From Zestomonas insulae (GTDB taxonomy: Bacteria > Pseudomonadota > Gammaproteobacteria > Pseudomonadales > Pseudomonadaceae), in the NCBI RefSeq assembly GCF_016901015.1, contig NZ_JAFEUP010000004.1, forward strand, positions 1-64,000: DNA of 64,000 nt, given 5' to 3'. This document shows positions 30,938-41,499 of this stretch, one piece after another. The notes beneath the pieces are model-generated. The model worked only from the letters and a program-made list of their open reading frames with translations, was not told the origin of the DNA and ran no database searches. The position numbers and the translations under genes were made by a program. The stretch's first letter is position 1, and each line of letters begins with the position of its first letter.

Positions 30938-32533
30938 TTAGTGGAACTGGTTCATGGTGTTGTCTTTACCGCCAGCTTTCAGGGCAGCATCACCAGCGAA
31001 GTACTCTTTGTGAGCGTCACCGATGTCGGAGCCGGACATGTTCTGGTGCTTAACGCAGGCGATACCTTGACGGATCTCCTGACGCTGAACGCCTTTCACG
31101 TAAGCCAGCATGCCTTGGTCTGCGAAGTAACCTTTGGCCAGGTTGTCGGTCGACAGCGCAGCGGTGTGGTAGGTCGGCAGAGTGATCAGGTGGTGGAAGA
31201 TGCCAGCCTGAGCCGAACCGTCGCGCTGGAAGGTACGGATCTTCTCGTCGGCAACCTGGGCCAGTTCGGTTTCGTCGTACTCGACGCTCATCAGCTTGGC
31301 GCGGTCGTAGGCGGAAACGTCTTTGCCTTCGGCAGCGAAAGCGTCGAACACTTGCTGGCGGAAGTTCAGGGTCCAGTTGAAGGACGGGCTGTTGTTGTAA
31401 ACCAGCTTGGCGTTCGGGATGACCTTGCGGATCTCGTCAACCATGCCTTTGATCTGGCCAACGTGCGGCTTCTCGGTTTCGATCCACAGCATATCAGCGC
31501 CGTTCTGCAGCGAGGTAATGCTGTCCAGTACGCAACGAGCTTCGCCGGTGCCAGCGCGGAACTGGAACAGGTTGGAAGCCAGGCGCTTCGGACGCAGCAG
31601 CTTGCCGCCACGGTTGATCACGACGTCGCCGTTGCCCAGGTCGGCAGCGGAAACTTCTTCGCAATCCAGGAACGAGTTGTACTGGTCGCCCAGGTCGCCC
31701 GGCTCGTTGGTAACGGCGATCTGCTTGGTCAGGCCGGCACCCAGGGAGTCGGTACGAGCAACGATCACGCCGTTGTCGATGCCCAGCTCGAGGAACGCGT
31801 AGCGAACGGCGTTGATCTTGGCCAGGAAGTCAACGTGCGGAACGGTAACTTTACCGTCTTGGTGGCCGCACTGCTTCTCGTCGGAAACCTGGTTTTCGAT
31901 CTGGATGCAGCAAGCACCCGCTTCGATCATTTTCTTGGCCAACAGGTAGGTGGCTTCGGCGTTACCGAAACCAGCGTCGATGTCGGCGATGATCGGGACT
32001 ACGTGAGTTTCGTGGTTGTCGATCTGAGCCTGGATGTCGGCGGCTTTGGCGTTGTCGCCAGCAGCGCGAGCGGCGTCCAGAGCAGTGAACAGTTGGTCCA
32101 GTTCGCGGGCGTCAGCTTGACGCAGGAAGGTGTACAGCTCTTCGATCAGGCCGGAAACCGAGGTTTTCTCGTGCATGGACTGGTCCGGCAGCGGACCGAA
32201 GTCCGAACGCAGAGCAGCAACCATCCAGCCGGACAGGTAGAGGTAGCGCTTGTTGGTGGTCTTCAGGTGTTTCTTGATCGAGATCAGCTTCTGCTGACCG
32301 ATGAAGCCATGCCAGCAACCCAGCGATTGGGTGTAGACGGAAGAGTCAGCATCGTACTCGGCCATGTCTTTGCGCATGATGTCGGCGGTGTACTGGGCGA
32401 TTTCCAGACCGGTTTTGAAGCGGTTCTGGGCGCGCATACGGGCCACGTATTCCGGGTTGATAGCGCTCCAGCTGTTGCCAGCTGCTTCTTTCAGCGCGGC
32501 AACGGCCTTGATGTCGTTTTGATATGCGGACAT
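30938..32533 (-). CDS. aceA: Isocitrate lyase
   Basis: A 531-residue enzyme that splits isocitrate into glyoxylate and succinate, the first step of the glyoxylate shunt. The signature region is DEKQCGHQDGK (catalytic Cys in the KQCGH variant typical of this long subfamily). IIADIDAGFGN and IQIENQVSDEKQCG surround the active site. Length and start (MSAYQNDIKAV) match Pseudomonas aceA. An open frame extends upstream but lacks conserved residues. Monocistronic, with a long leader and a TGTAGT/ACTACA site upstream. It competes with Icd, encoded 8 kb away. Confidence 0.97.
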   Translation of the reverse strand: MSAYQNDIKAVAALKEAAGNSWSAINPEYVARMRAQNRFKTGLEIAQYTADIMRKDMAEYDADSSVYTQSLGCWHGFIGQQKLISIKKHLKTTNKRYLYLSGWMVAALRSDFGPLPDQSMHEKTSVSGLIEELYTFLRQADARELDQLFTALDAARAAGDNAKAADIQAQIDNHETHVVPIIADIDAGFGNAEATYLLAKKMIEAGACCIQIENQVSDEKQCGHQDGKVTVPHVDFLAKINAVRYAFLELGIDNGVIVARTDSLGAGLTKQIAVTNEPGDLGDQYNSFLDCEEVSAADLGNGDVVINRGGKLLRPKRLASNLFQFRAGTGEARCVLDSITSLQNGADMLWIETEKPHVGQIKGMVDEIRKVIPNAKLVYNNSPSFNWTLNFRQQVFDAFAAEGKDVSAYDRAKLMSVEYDETELAQVADEKIRTFQRDGSAQAGIFHHLITLPTYHTAALSTDNLAKGYFADQGMLAYVKGVQRQEIRQGIACVKHQNMSGSDIGDAHKEYFAGDAALKAGGKDNTMNQFH

Positions 32534-33027
32534 GGTCAATCCTTCAAAGTATGTGGTTGAGCACCGACTTTCCCAATCAACCCGTGCGGCAGACGGATCG
32601 TTGCGAGCTTGGAGCGGAATGATGGAATGGCGACCTAGACGAGTGGTGCCGAACGGCGGGGGAGGATACGAACAGTTGGATGACCCATCTTTCACATCGA
32701 ACTGCTTCACCGGTGGGCTCGTGGATGCCGCTGGGTGATTCAGGCGCTGGAGCTGGTCGATCTGGCTGATACGTTGAACACGCTTCCCCGTCCCTCAGGA
32801 CAACTTCGTGCCAGTCGCAATCTCATCAAGCTGCCTTTTGGGCTGCGCAACACGGACCGGCTCGGTGGTGGCCTGGCTCGATCCGGAGGCTCTTTCCAGA
32901 GCCCCTGATTAGCGGGAGCGGGGCAATCATGCCTTTTCAAACGGATGTTCGTCAAACGTTTTGTAGTGATTTTTTATCACTACTACAAAATTTCTTAGAG
33001 GCGACCGTTTGGTCACTTGCGGCGGCA
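32534..33027 (-). promoter_or_regulatory. aceA upstream region: promoter, half-site pair and long leader
   Basis: A 494-bp gap without a credible gene. On the minus strand a promoter-like pair TTGACG (32955-32950), 18 bp, CATGAT (32931-32926) would start a leader of about 385 nt. Just upstream lie TGTAGT (32962-32967) and ACTACA (32982-32987), half-sites of RccR type. Early in the leader a hairpin (GGCTCT, loop GGAA, AGAGCC on the minus strand, 32903-32888) displays GGA in its loop, as RsmA/CsrA sites do. Function of all three is predicted only. Confidence 0.45.
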
Positions 33028-33837
33028 TCAGTCGAGCGCGTCGACCTTCAGGCGAATGGTCGTATCGTCGCTGCCGCGGGTTGAGTACTGCTGCAGGAAA
33101 CCGCCCTGGCTGGACTGATTGCTCTGGCTCGCGCCGCCGATCGTCAACCACTCGCCGAGGCGGCCGCTGACACGGGTGCTGGTGCCCTGCACGTCGACCG
33201 CGCCGGACTGGGAACGGCTGAGTCGGTCATTGTTGGTGTCGATGGTGACCTGTACGTTCTCGCCGCTCACCCGGGCCGTCACGTAGAAGCCGCGAGTGAC
33301 GTCACGATACTGGGTGTCGTTGTAGACGCCGCCGTACGGGCCGACGCTGGTGGTGGTCAACGGCACGCTCTGGCCCACCTGAATCAAGGCAGGGTAGCCC
33401 TCGGTGGCTTGGACCTGCTGGGTGCCACCATCGCGGCTGGAGGTGCTGCGGCGAATCACGCGCACCTGGTCGCGGCCGTTGACTTCGCCGCGCCCGGAAT
33501 GGATTTCGATATTGCCGGCACTGGCGCTGCCGTCGACCCGGTAGCCCTGTTCATTCATGTGGTTGGAATCGCTGGTATCCACACTGATGAGCAGGCGTCG
33601 CGGCTGGGTATCGAGCTGCTGGAGCAGCTCGCGCAGTTCCTGAATTTTCTCCGGCGACGCGTTGACGACGAGCTGGTTGCCATAGGCGCTGACGCGGCCG
33701 TCGTAGCCCAGCATGGACTGAGCGACCGGCAGGATGTCGTCGGCGGTTCGGTAGTTGAGTTGAATGACTTCCGTGGCGGCCAGCAGGGATTGGCTCAGCA
33801 GCAAGAGCGCTGCGGTGATCAAAGCGCGAAGGGTCAT
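33028..33837 (-). CDS. Exported secretin-N-domain protein
   Basis: A 269-residue protein with signal peptide (MTLRALITAALLLLSQSLLA). Residues about 22-95 form a NolW-like secretin N1 domain (VIQLNYRTADDILPVAQSML, IQELRELLQQLDTQPRRLLI). The C-terminal part is Ser/Thr/Gly/Asp-rich and resembles the portion preceding a secretin barrel, but the barrel itself is absent. It is therefore not a full secretin. It overlaps the upstream gene by four bases (ATGA) and ends the roxA operon. Role unknown; a periplasmic or outer-membrane-associated accessory protein is plausible. Confidence 0.7.
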   Translation of the reverse strand: MTLRALITAALLLLSQSLLAATEVIQLNYRTADDILPVAQSMLGYDGRVSAYGNQLVVNASPEKIQELRELLQQLDTQPRRLLISVDTSDSNHMNEQGYRVDGSASAGNIEIHSGRGEVNGRDQVRVIRRSTSSRDGGTQQVQATEGYPALIQVGQSVPLTTTSVGPYGGVYNDTQYRDVTRGFYVTARVSGENVQVTIDTNNDRLSRSQSGAVDVQGTSTRVSGRLGEWLTIGGASQSNQSSQGGFLQQYSTRGSDDTTIRLKVDALD

Positions 33838-34469
33838 AGCAGGAAGCTCCGCAGATCAGGGTCGGTGATGCTGGTATCCCAGGCCTGATCGAACTGCGCC
33901 TGGCGCAGCCGTACCCGGCCTGGGTCGTTGTAGAGCGCGTAGCCGACGGGTTGTTCAGGGCTTGGCCGCAGCAGCAGGCCGCGATCGTCGGCGAGGAGGA
34001 ACGCTGCGTCCTCGATGGGGTAGTCGGGATGCAGCTTGCGAATGTGCAGGTTGCTCGGCAGGCGGCGCGAGAGAGTGATCAGCCTGTGTCCCTCGCGCAC
34101 GGCGCGACTGACGTCGCGAACGAGGATGCGCAGGCGATTTTTCGGGCTGGCCAGCAGGAAGTGCGTGGCGGCGTCCTGAATGCTGCTGTGGTGGTAGAGC
34201 CAGCTTTCCAGATCCTGGCTGTACAGGCACAGACTACGCTGCGCCTGCCCGAATAGCGCCAGGGCATGCGCGCGCGCGGCTTCCGGCTGGTGGAAGTGTT
34301 CCACGGACAGATGGGCGCCCAACTGGAAGGGCGCCGGCTCAAGTTGTTCAGTGGTGGGCGGCTGAGTGGCTGGGTTGTGTACGGCGAACCGCCCCGGTGA
34401 TTGAAACTCGATCGCCGGCAGCTCCACTGGCTCGGCAACTTGTTCAATGGGGGCGGTATCGTCGCTCAT
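33834..34469 (-). CDS. Conserved protein with a PLD-like fold (function unknown)
   Basis: A 211-residue soluble protein. After a poorly conserved, proline-rich N-terminal third, a compact domain begins near the segment LGAHLSVEHFHQPEAARAHA. It continues with SLCLYSQDLESWLYHHSSI, NRLRILVRDVSRAVREGHRLI and DYPIEDAAFLLADDRGLLLR. This resembles phospholipase-D-like or DUF7931 proteins of pseudomonads, but the catalytic HKD motif is not seen. It lies 7 bp after the GNAT gene and overlaps the secretin-N gene. Function unknown. The start at 34469 follows the likely operon spacing. Confidence 0.65.
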   Translation of the reverse strand: MSDDTAPIEQVAEPVELPAIEFQSPGRFAVHNPATQPPTTEQLEPAPFQLGAHLSVEHFHQPEAARAHALALFGQAQRSLCLYSQDLESWLYHHSSIQDAATHFLLASPKNRLRILVRDVSRAVREGHRLITLSRRLPSNLHIRKLHPDYPIEDAAFLLADDRGLLLRPSPEQPVGYALYNDPGRVRLRQAQFDQAWDTSITDPDLRSFLL

Positions 34470-34476
34470 CGTTGCC

Positions 34477-34902
34477 TCAGCTGCTGACTCGCACCATATC
34501 GACATGGGGAATGCCGGCGTCGAGAAACTCGTCGCTGACAATGGAAAAGCCTAGTCGCTCATAGAACGGCGCGGCTTGCACCTGGGCGCTGAGCATCTGG
34601 CGGGTGAGGCCGAGCTTCTCGGCTTCCTGGATAACTGCGGTCATCAACGCTTCACCGACTTTCAGGCCGCGCCAGTCCTTGATGACCGACACCCGGCCGA
34701 TGCTGCCGTCACGCAGCAGGCGTGCTGTGCCGATCGCGTAACCATTGTCCAGGGCCAGGAAATGAATGGCTTCGGCGTCTTCGCCGTCCCATTCCAGCTC
34801 GGGCGGTACCGCTTGTTCGGCGACGAAAACGGTATCGCGGATGCGGCGCAGGTCGGCGTTGTCCTTTTGCCAATCGGCGACGCGCACGTGCAGATCATTC
34901 AT
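34477..34902 (-). CDS. GNAT-family N-acetyltransferase
   Basis: A 141-residue GNAT protein. The acetyl-CoA loop is seen at VIKDWRGLKVGEALMTAVI (R-x-x-G-x-G/A like motif A), preceded by beta strand GSIGRVSV and followed by motif B QAAPFYERLGF. It resembles the ElaA/YitI type small acetyltransferases. Substrate unknown. ATG 34902 lies inside the end of the roxA gene (8-bp overlap), so translation is probably coupled. Confidence 0.8.
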   Translation of the reverse strand: MNDLHVRVADWQKDNADLRRIRDTVFVAEQAVPPELEWDGEDAEAIHFLALDNGYAIGTARLLRDGSIGRVSVIKDWRGLKVGEALMTAVIQEAEKLGLTRQMLSAQVQAAPFYERLGFSIVSDEFLDAGIPHVDMVRVSS

Positions 34903-36061
34903 CAGCAAACTCCAAACTACCTTGCTTGATCAGCTCGACGAGCAGCTTACGCCCCTCATCGTCGGTCAGCCATTGGCCGATGTTGTCGAGATGCAACGCG
35001 TCGGCCGAGCAGATCAGCTTGAGCAGCTCGCGCAGATTGCCCGGGAGCAGACGGCTCTGCCCGCTGGCGAACAGCAGCAGGTTGTCGTCCACTTCGGACC
35101 AGGCCAGGCGCGCGCTGGGGTTGCGCACTAGCACCGCGCCGTCTTTCAGGCCGGCGAGCAGGTCGGTTTCGGCAACTTCGCTGCCGGCAACCAATTCGGG
35201 ATAGCGCGGCTCGGTCATGAACTGGCCGAACCAGGTCAGCAGTAGGCGTTCGTCGCCCATGTGCTCGTTGAGCAGGGCTTTCAGGCGATCGAGGGCGTCG
35301 TGCTGGATCTGGCTCGGATCGTTGCTCGGCTCGAGACCGGCATCACTGTAGCGCTCCTCGTCAGGCAGGAACTGACTGAGGAAGTCGGTGAAGTGGGTCA
35401 GGACCTCGGCGGCGCTCGGCGCGCGGAAGCCTACCGAGTAGGTCATGCAGGCGTCCTCAGCGATGCCGAAATGGGCGAGGCGCGGCGGCAGATAGAGCAT
35501 GTCGCCGGGCTCCAGAACCCATTCGTCGCCCTGCTGGAAGTCGGCGAGGATGCGCAGGTCGGCATGTTCGAGCAACTGGCTGTCGGAGTCGCACATCTGG
35601 CCGATCTTCCAGCGACGCCGCCCCTCGGCTTGCAGTAGGAATACGTCGTAGTTGTCGAAATGCGGGCCGACGCCGCCGCCCGGAACCGCGAAGCTGATCA
35701 TCACGTCGTCGATACGCCAGTTCGGCAGGAAGCGGAAGTGCTGTAGCAGTTCGGCAACCTCGGGCACGAATTGGTCGACCGCTTGCACCAGCAAGGTCCA
35801 ATCGCGTTCCGGCAGCTTCTGGAAATCATCCTCGCCGAAGGGGCCGCGGCGCAGCTCCCAGGGCCGCTCGCCGTGCTCGATCACCAGGCGCGATTCGACT
35901 TCCTCCTCCAGGGCCAGGCCTGCCAGCTCGTCGGCGGAAATCGGGCTTTCAAATTCCGGCATTGCCTGGCGAATCAGCAGGGGCTTCTTCTGCCAGTAGT
36001 CGCGGAGAAATTCACGTGCACTGAGGCCGCCCAGGAGTTGAAGAGGAATATCTGGATTCAT
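34895..36061 (-). CDS. roxA: JmjC-type ribosomal protein uL16 3-hydroxylase (RoxA/YcfD)
   Basis: A 388-residue Fe(II)/2-oxoglutarate oxygenase. The iron triad is visible as H-x-D in GVGPHFDNYDVF and the distal His in PPRLAHFG. The N-terminal part starts with the family pattern FLRDYWQKKPLLIRQA. A C-terminal dimer/winged-helix region (residues about 270-388) is present as in YcfD. It hydroxylates an Arg of ribosomal protein L16 in E. coli. It is the first gene of a four-gene unit with GNAT, PLD-like and secretin-N genes. Confidence 0.85.
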   Translation of the reverse strand: MNPDIPLQLLGGLSAREFLRDYWQKKPLLIRQAMPEFESPISADELAGLALEEEVESRLVIEHGERPWELRRGPFGEDDFQKLPERDWTLLVQAVDQFVPEVAELLQHFRFLPNWRIDDVMISFAVPGGGVGPHFDNYDVFLLQAEGRRRWKIGQMCDSDSQLLEHADLRILADFQQGDEWVLEPGDMLYLPPRLAHFGIAEDACMTYSVGFRAPSAAEVLTHFTDFLSQFLPDEERYSDAGLEPSNDPSQIQHDALDRLKALLNEHMGDERLLLTWFGQFMTEPRYPELVAGSEVAETDLLAGLKDGAVLVRNPSARLAWSEVDDNLLLFASGQSRLLPGNLRELLKLICSADALHLDNIGQWLTDDEGRKLLVELIKQGSLEFADE

Positions 36062-36074
36062 GGGTAACCCCTTG

Positions 36075-36101
36075 AAATAAAAAAGCCCGGCACAGCCGGG
36101 C
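36075..36101 (-). terminator. Terminator after purB
   Basis: The stem GCCCGGC-ACA-GCCGGGC (36085-36101) is followed on the minus strand by a T-rich run (36084-36075), just beyond the purB stop and before roxA. Confidence 0.85.
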
Positions 36102-36119
36102 GTGCAAAATAGGGTGGGT

Positions 36120-37535
<1,416 letters not shown>

Positions 37536-37605
37536 TCATACATGAAAAATGCGCTCACGCCCGGTTTGGCCGATCAGCGCGCGGGAGCGCTGTGGCGGGG
37601 CGGGA

Positions 37606-38226
37606 TCAGCTGCGCATCATCGGGTACAGCTCGCGCAAGAGTTTTTTGCGGCTGAAGACCATCTGCCAGCGGTGGCCGCCGAGCTGGCGCCACAGGCGCG
37701 CCGAGCGGATTCCGGCAAGCAGCAGGGCGCGAATTTTCGCGGCGTTGCTGGGTTGTTGCAGGTTGCGCATGTCGCCATGCACCTGGATGCGCTGGCGGAA
37801 GGTGCTCAGGGTGTCCTGATAGAGCCCGGCGCAGGACGCGATGACGTTGTCGTGGGTCAGGCCAAAATGCTGGACCTGCTGCTGGATCTGGTCGAGGCGA
37901 TTGCCGATCACTTGCAGCATGTCGTCACGCTTGGCCAGTTGTCGCTCCAGGCCGATCATCGCCAGCGCATAGCGCAGCGGCTCGCGCTGCAGGCTGGACG
38001 GTTCGCGCTCCAATGCCCCGATCAGTGCGCGATAACCGTCGCGCAGGTTGAGGTCGTCGCCGCCGTACACCTCGAGCGTGCTCTGCGGATCGCGAATTAG
38101 CAGGCTACCCAGCATGCAGCCGAGTGGCGCTTCGCTGGATTGACCGGTGCGCGCGATCTTGTCCACCAGCGCGGCGGCCTCGAACACCGCGCCAAGCGCC
38201 ACGAGCTGTTCTTGCATTGGCGTCAT
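37606..38226 (-). CDS. hflD: High frequency lysogenization protein HflD
   Basis: A 206-residue alpha-helical, membrane-associated protein of the HflD/YcfC family, recognised by sequence ([19 protein letters not shown] at the N-terminus) and by its place between mnmA and purB. In E. coli it affects lambda CII stability, but its normal cellular role is unclear. The start overlaps the mnmA stop by four bases. Confidence 0.9.
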   Translation of the reverse strand: MTPMQEQLVALGAVFEAAALVDKIARTGQSSEAPLGCMLGSLLIRDPQSTLEVYGGDDLNLRDGYRALIGALEREPSSLQREPLRYALAMIGLERQLAKRDDMLQVIGNRLDQIQQQVQHFGLTHDNVIASCAGLYQDTLSTFRQRIQVHGDMRNLQQPSNAAKIRALLLAGIRSARLWRQLGGHRWQMVFSRKKLLRELYPMMRS

Positions 38227-39353
38227 GCCGACGCCTCCGTATCAAACCACTGCTCGGCGACCTCGATCACGCCACCGCCCAGGCAGATGTCGCCGTCGTA
38301 GAACACCACCGACTGACCCGGTGTCACCGCGCGTTGCGGCTTGTCGAACAGTGCCCGGTAGCCGTTGGCAGTGCGCTCCAGCGTGCAGGCTTGGTCGCCT
38401 TGGCGATAGCGCACTTTAGCGGTCAGTCGCCGCGGTTGGTTCAGGTCGATCGGATTGACCCAGTAGATCTCCGAAGCAAGTAGGGCCCGGGAGAACAGCC
38501 AGGGGTGCTCATTACCCTGGCCGACAATCAGGACGTTGCGCTCCAGGTCCTTGCGCAGCACGTACCACGGCTCATCACCGGCTTCCTTGAGGCCGCCGAT
38601 GCCGAGTCCCTGGCGCTGCCCGATGGTGTGGTACATCAGGCCGTGATGGCGGCCGATCACCACGCCTTCGGTGGTCTCGATGTTGCCCGGCTGGGCGGGC
38701 AAGTACTGCTTGAGGAAATCGCTGAAGCGGCGCTCACCGATGAAGCAGATGCCGGTCGAGTCCTTCTTCTTGGCGGTCGCCAGCTGATACTGCTCGGCAA
38801 TTGCGCGAACTTCCGGCTTCTCCAGTTCGCCGACTGGGAATAGCGTCTTGGCGATCTGGTCACCACCGACGGCGTGCAGGAAATAGCTTTGGTCCTTGTT
38901 CGGGTCCAGTCCCTTGAGTAGCTCGGTGCGCCCGTCGGTGTCGCGGCGGCGCACGTAGTGGCCGGTGGCGATCAGGTCGGCGCCGAGCGTCAGGGCGTAG
39001 TCGAGGAACGCCTTAAACTTGATCTCGCGGTTGCACAGGATGTCCGGATTCGGCGTGCGGCCTGCCTTGTACTCGGCGAGGAAGTGCTCGAACACGTTGT
39101 CCCAGTACTCGGCTGCGAAGTTGGCCGTGTGCAGCTTGATACCGATCCGATCGCATACCGCTTGCGCGTCCGCCAGGTCATCCATGGCCGTGCAGTACTC
39201 GGTGCCGTCGTCCTCTTCCCAGTTCTTCATGAACAGGCCTTCGACCTGGTAGCCCTGCTGGATCAGCAGGAGCGCGGACACAGACGAATCGACACCGCCG
39301 GACATGCCGACGATTACGCGTTTGGGGGCGGCGGAAGAGTGGACATCGGACAT
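38223..39353 (-). CDS. mnmA: tRNA-specific 2-thiouridylase MnmA
   Basis: A 376-residue enzyme that puts sulfur on U34 of Lys, Glu and Gln tRNAs. It shows the PP-loop [12 protein letters not shown], the catalytic Cys in ILCNREIKF, and the second Cys in [13 protein letters not shown]. Sulfur is delivered by the Tus relay, whose genes lie 20 kb away in this window. ATG 39353 was preferred over upstream non-ATG codons. It overlaps hflD. Confidence 0.96.
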   Translation of the reverse strand: MSDVHSSAAPKRVIVGMSGGVDSSVSALLLIQQGYQVEGLFMKNWEEDDGTEYCTAMDDLADAQAVCDRIGIKLHTANFAAEYWDNVFEHFLAEYKAGRTPNPDILCNREIKFKAFLDYALTLGADLIATGHYVRRRDTDGRTELLKGLDPNKDQSYFLHAVGGDQIAKTLFPVGELEKPEVRAIAEQYQLATAKKKDSTGICFIGERRFSDFLKQYLPAQPGNIETTEGVVIGRHHGLMYHTIGQRQGLGIGGLKEAGDEPWYVLRKDLERNVLIVGQGNEHPWLFSRALLASEIYWVNPIDLNQPRRLTAKVRYRQGDQACTLERTANGYRALFDKPQRAVTPGQSVVFYDGDICLGGGVIEVAEQWFDTEASA

Positions 39354-39416
39354 GGCGGGGCGGACTTCATGCAAGCAAAGGACGAAATTCTATCAGGTAG
39401 CCTCGGAGGCGGCGAA

Positions 39417-39863
39417 TCAGCTCGGCGCCCGGATCAGGCTGAGTGGGAAGCGCTCGCCAGCCAGGTAATCGTCGATGCAGCGCAGCACCAGCTCGCTGCG
39501 CCAGCGCTCGGGCTGGGCGGCCAGCTCCTCGCGCGTCAGCCAGCGCGGGCCGATGATGCCGTCATCCAGCGGCAGCTCTTGCTGATGGCGGAGTGGCTTG
39601 CCGGCAAAACAAACTCGCTGGTAGGTCACGCCGTTGCTCGGTGCGGTATATAGGTAAATGCCCGTCACCGCGGTCAGCTCGATATGCCAGCCGGTTTCTT
39701 CAAGCGTTTCGCGCAGCGCAGCCTGCGTCAGACTTTCGTCGGCTTCCAAATGGCCGGCCGGCTGATTAAATACGGCGCGGCCATCGGCCAGTTCTTCGAC
39801 CAGCAGGAAGCGGCCTTCATCTTCAACCACGGTGGCGACGGTGACGTGCGGGGTAAATCGCAT
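39417..39863 (-). CDS. nudJ: Nudix hydrolase, NudJ family
   Basis: A 148-residue Nudix protein. The full Nudix box G-x5-E-x7-REx2-EExG is present, starting GHLEADESL and ending RETLEETGW. NudJ of E. coli hydrolyses nucleoside tri/diphosphates and thiamine pyrophosphate precursors (HMP-PP). It precedes mnmA-hflD-purB, as in E. coli, which supports the NudJ assignment. It is divergent from icd. Confidence 0.85.
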   Translation of the reverse strand: MRFTPHVTVATVVEDEGRFLLVEELADGRAVFNQPAGHLEADESLTQAALRETLEETGWHIELTAVTGIYLYTAPSNGVTYQRVCFAGKPLRHQQELPLDDGIIGPRWLTREELAAQPERWRSELVLRCIDDYLAGERFPLSLIRAPS

Positions 39864-40179
39864 CTTGCAATGTTCTCCAAAGTGCCTTTGAGCGGGACGC
39901 CGCGGGCGGTCGGCGCAATGCGGAAATGAGCTGCTAGGATAATGGCTGCCCTTGAAGATGGCGGTCTTGTAGCGGCCTTGTAGTCGTACTACATGGTTTT
40001 TCAGGTTGATAGGGCTGGAGTGCGCCAAAAGCGCCAGTTCATTGTGCGGTCCAGCGGAAAAATGCGTGACATCCTGTAGAAAAACTACAAGAATATGTCG
40101 CCTTTCCGAGACCCAAAGATCTATCTGTCACGCTATACGCGTGGCGGGACGTCAGACCACGAGAGCAACGGAGTCCAGC
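39864..40179. promoter_or_regulatory. nudJ-icd divergent region with two RccR/HexR-like palindromes
   Basis: A 316-bp gap without a gene. It holds TGTAGT-CGT-ACTACA (39979-39993) and TGTAG-AAAAA-CTACA (40075-40089), 96 bp apart and both 15 bp long (TGTAG-N5-CTACA). They resemble RpiR-family operators (RccR, HexR) of Pseudomonas central carbon genes. They likely control icd; looping between the two sites is possible. Exact promoters were not resolved. Confidence 0.5.
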
Positions 40180-41436
40180 ATGGGATACCAAAAGATCCAG
40201 GTGCCAGCAACCGGTGACAAAATCACCGTCAATGCCGATATGTCCCTGAACGTACCGAACAACCCGATCATCCCGTTCATCGAGGGTGACGGCATCGGCG
40301 CTGATATCAGCCCGGTAATGATCAAAGTCGTCGATGCGGCCGTGCAAAAGGCCTACGGCGGCGAGCGCAAAATCGCCTGGATGGAAGTCTACGCCGGTGA
40401 GAAAGCCACCAAGGTGTACGACCAGGACACCTGGCTGCCGAAGGAGACCCTGGAGGCTGTGCGCGATTACGTTGTTTCCATCAAAGGCCCGCTGACCACT
40501 CCGGTCGGTGGCGGCATCCGCTCCCTGAACGTGGCGCTGCGCCAAGAGCTGGATCTGTACGTCTGCCTGCGCCCGGTGCGTTGGTTCGAAGGCGTGCCGA
40601 GCCCGGTCAAGAAGCCCGGCGACGTTGACATGACTATCTTCCGTGAAAACTCCGAAGATATTTATGCCGGTATCGAGTGGAAGGCCGGTTCGCCTGAAGC
40701 GAACAAGGTCATCAAGTTCCTGAAAGAAGAGATGGGTGTCACCAAGATCCGTTTCGATCAGGACTGCGGTATCGGTGTGAAGCCGGTTTCCAAAGAAGGC
40801 ACCAAGCGCCTGGTGCGCAAGGCTCTGCAGTACGTGGTTGATAACAACCGCGACTCGCTGACCATCGTGCACAAAGGCAACATCATGAAGTTCACCGAGG
40901 GTGCCTTCAAGGATTGGGGCTACGAAGTCGCACGCGACGAGTTCGGCGCAGAACTGCTGGATGGCGGCCCTTGGATGCAATTCAAGAACCCGAACACCGG
41001 CAAGAACGTTGTAATCAAAGACGCCATCGCCGACGCCATGCTGCAGCAGATCCTGCTGCGTCCGGCCGAGTATGACGTGATCGCGACCCTGAACCTGAAC
41101 GGTGACTACCTGTCGGACGCCCTGGCGGCAGAAGTGGGTGGTATCGGTATCGCTCCGGGCGCCAACCTGTCCGACAACGTGGCAATGTTCGAAGCTACTC
41201 ACGGCACCGCGCCGAAGTACGCTGGCCAGGACAAGGTTAACCCGGGTTCGGTCATCCTCTCGGCCGAGATGATGCTGCGCCACATGGGCTGGATCGAGGC
41301 TGCTGACTTGATCATCAAAGGCACCAACGGTGCTATCGCTGCGAAGACTGTGACCTACGACTTCGAGCGTTTGATGGATGGTGCGAAGCTGCTGTCGTGC
41401 TCCGAGTTCGGCGATGCCATGATCGCCCACATGTAA
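40180..41436 (+). CDS. icd: Isocitrate dehydrogenase (NADP+), dimeric type
   Basis: A 418-residue enzyme converting isocitrate to 2-oxoglutarate in the TCA cycle. The phosphorylation loop [15 protein letters not shown] contains the Ser that AceK phosphorylates in E. coli. Substrate Arg residues and the C-terminal NADP site ([14 protein letters not shown] region) are present. The chosen ATG starts [12 protein letters not shown]; longer upstream in-frame codons lack conservation. Upstream TGTAG-N5-CTACA sites suggest carbon-source control. No monomeric idh lies next to it, unlike in P. aeruginosa. Confidence 0.97.
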   Translation: MGYQKIQVPATGDKITVNADMSLNVPNNPIIPFIEGDGIGADISPVMIKVVDAAVQKAYGGERKIAWMEVYAGEKATKVYDQDTWLPKETLEAVRDYVVSIKGPLTTPVGGGIRSLNVALRQELDLYVCLRPVRWFEGVPSPVKKPGDVDMTIFRENSEDIYAGIEWKAGSPEANKVIKFLKEEMGVTKIRFDQDCGIGVKPVSKEGTKRLVRKALQYVVDNNRDSLTIVHKGNIMKFTEGAFKDWGYEVARDEFGAELLDGGPWMQFKNPNTGKNVVIKDAIADAMLQQILLRPAEYDVIATLNLNGDYLSDALAAEVGGIGIAPGANLSDNVAMFEATHGTAPKYAGQDKVNPGSVILSAEMMLRHMGWIEAADLIIKGTNGAIAAKTVTYDFERLMDGAKLLSCSEFGDAMIAHM

Positions 41437-41451
41437 GCGATCAGCGGTAAT

Positions 41452-41484
41452 AAAAAAGGCCGGTCAAATGACCGGCCTTTTTTT
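41452..41484. terminator. Bidirectional terminator between icd and cspD
   Basis: Six A, stem GGCCGGT, loop CAAAT/G, ACCGGCC, then seven T. It serves both converging genes. Confidence 0.92.
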
Positions 41485-41499
41485 GCCCAGGTTTTTATT

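Noticed and set aside
32534-32710. 59-residue N-terminal extension of isocitrate lyase
   Set aside because: The frame is open but lacks family conservation. The ATG at 32533 gives the known 531-residue length.
32740-32955. 71-codon frame in the aceA leader on the minus strand
   Set aside because: No ribosome site or conserved composition; the region looks like untranslated leader.
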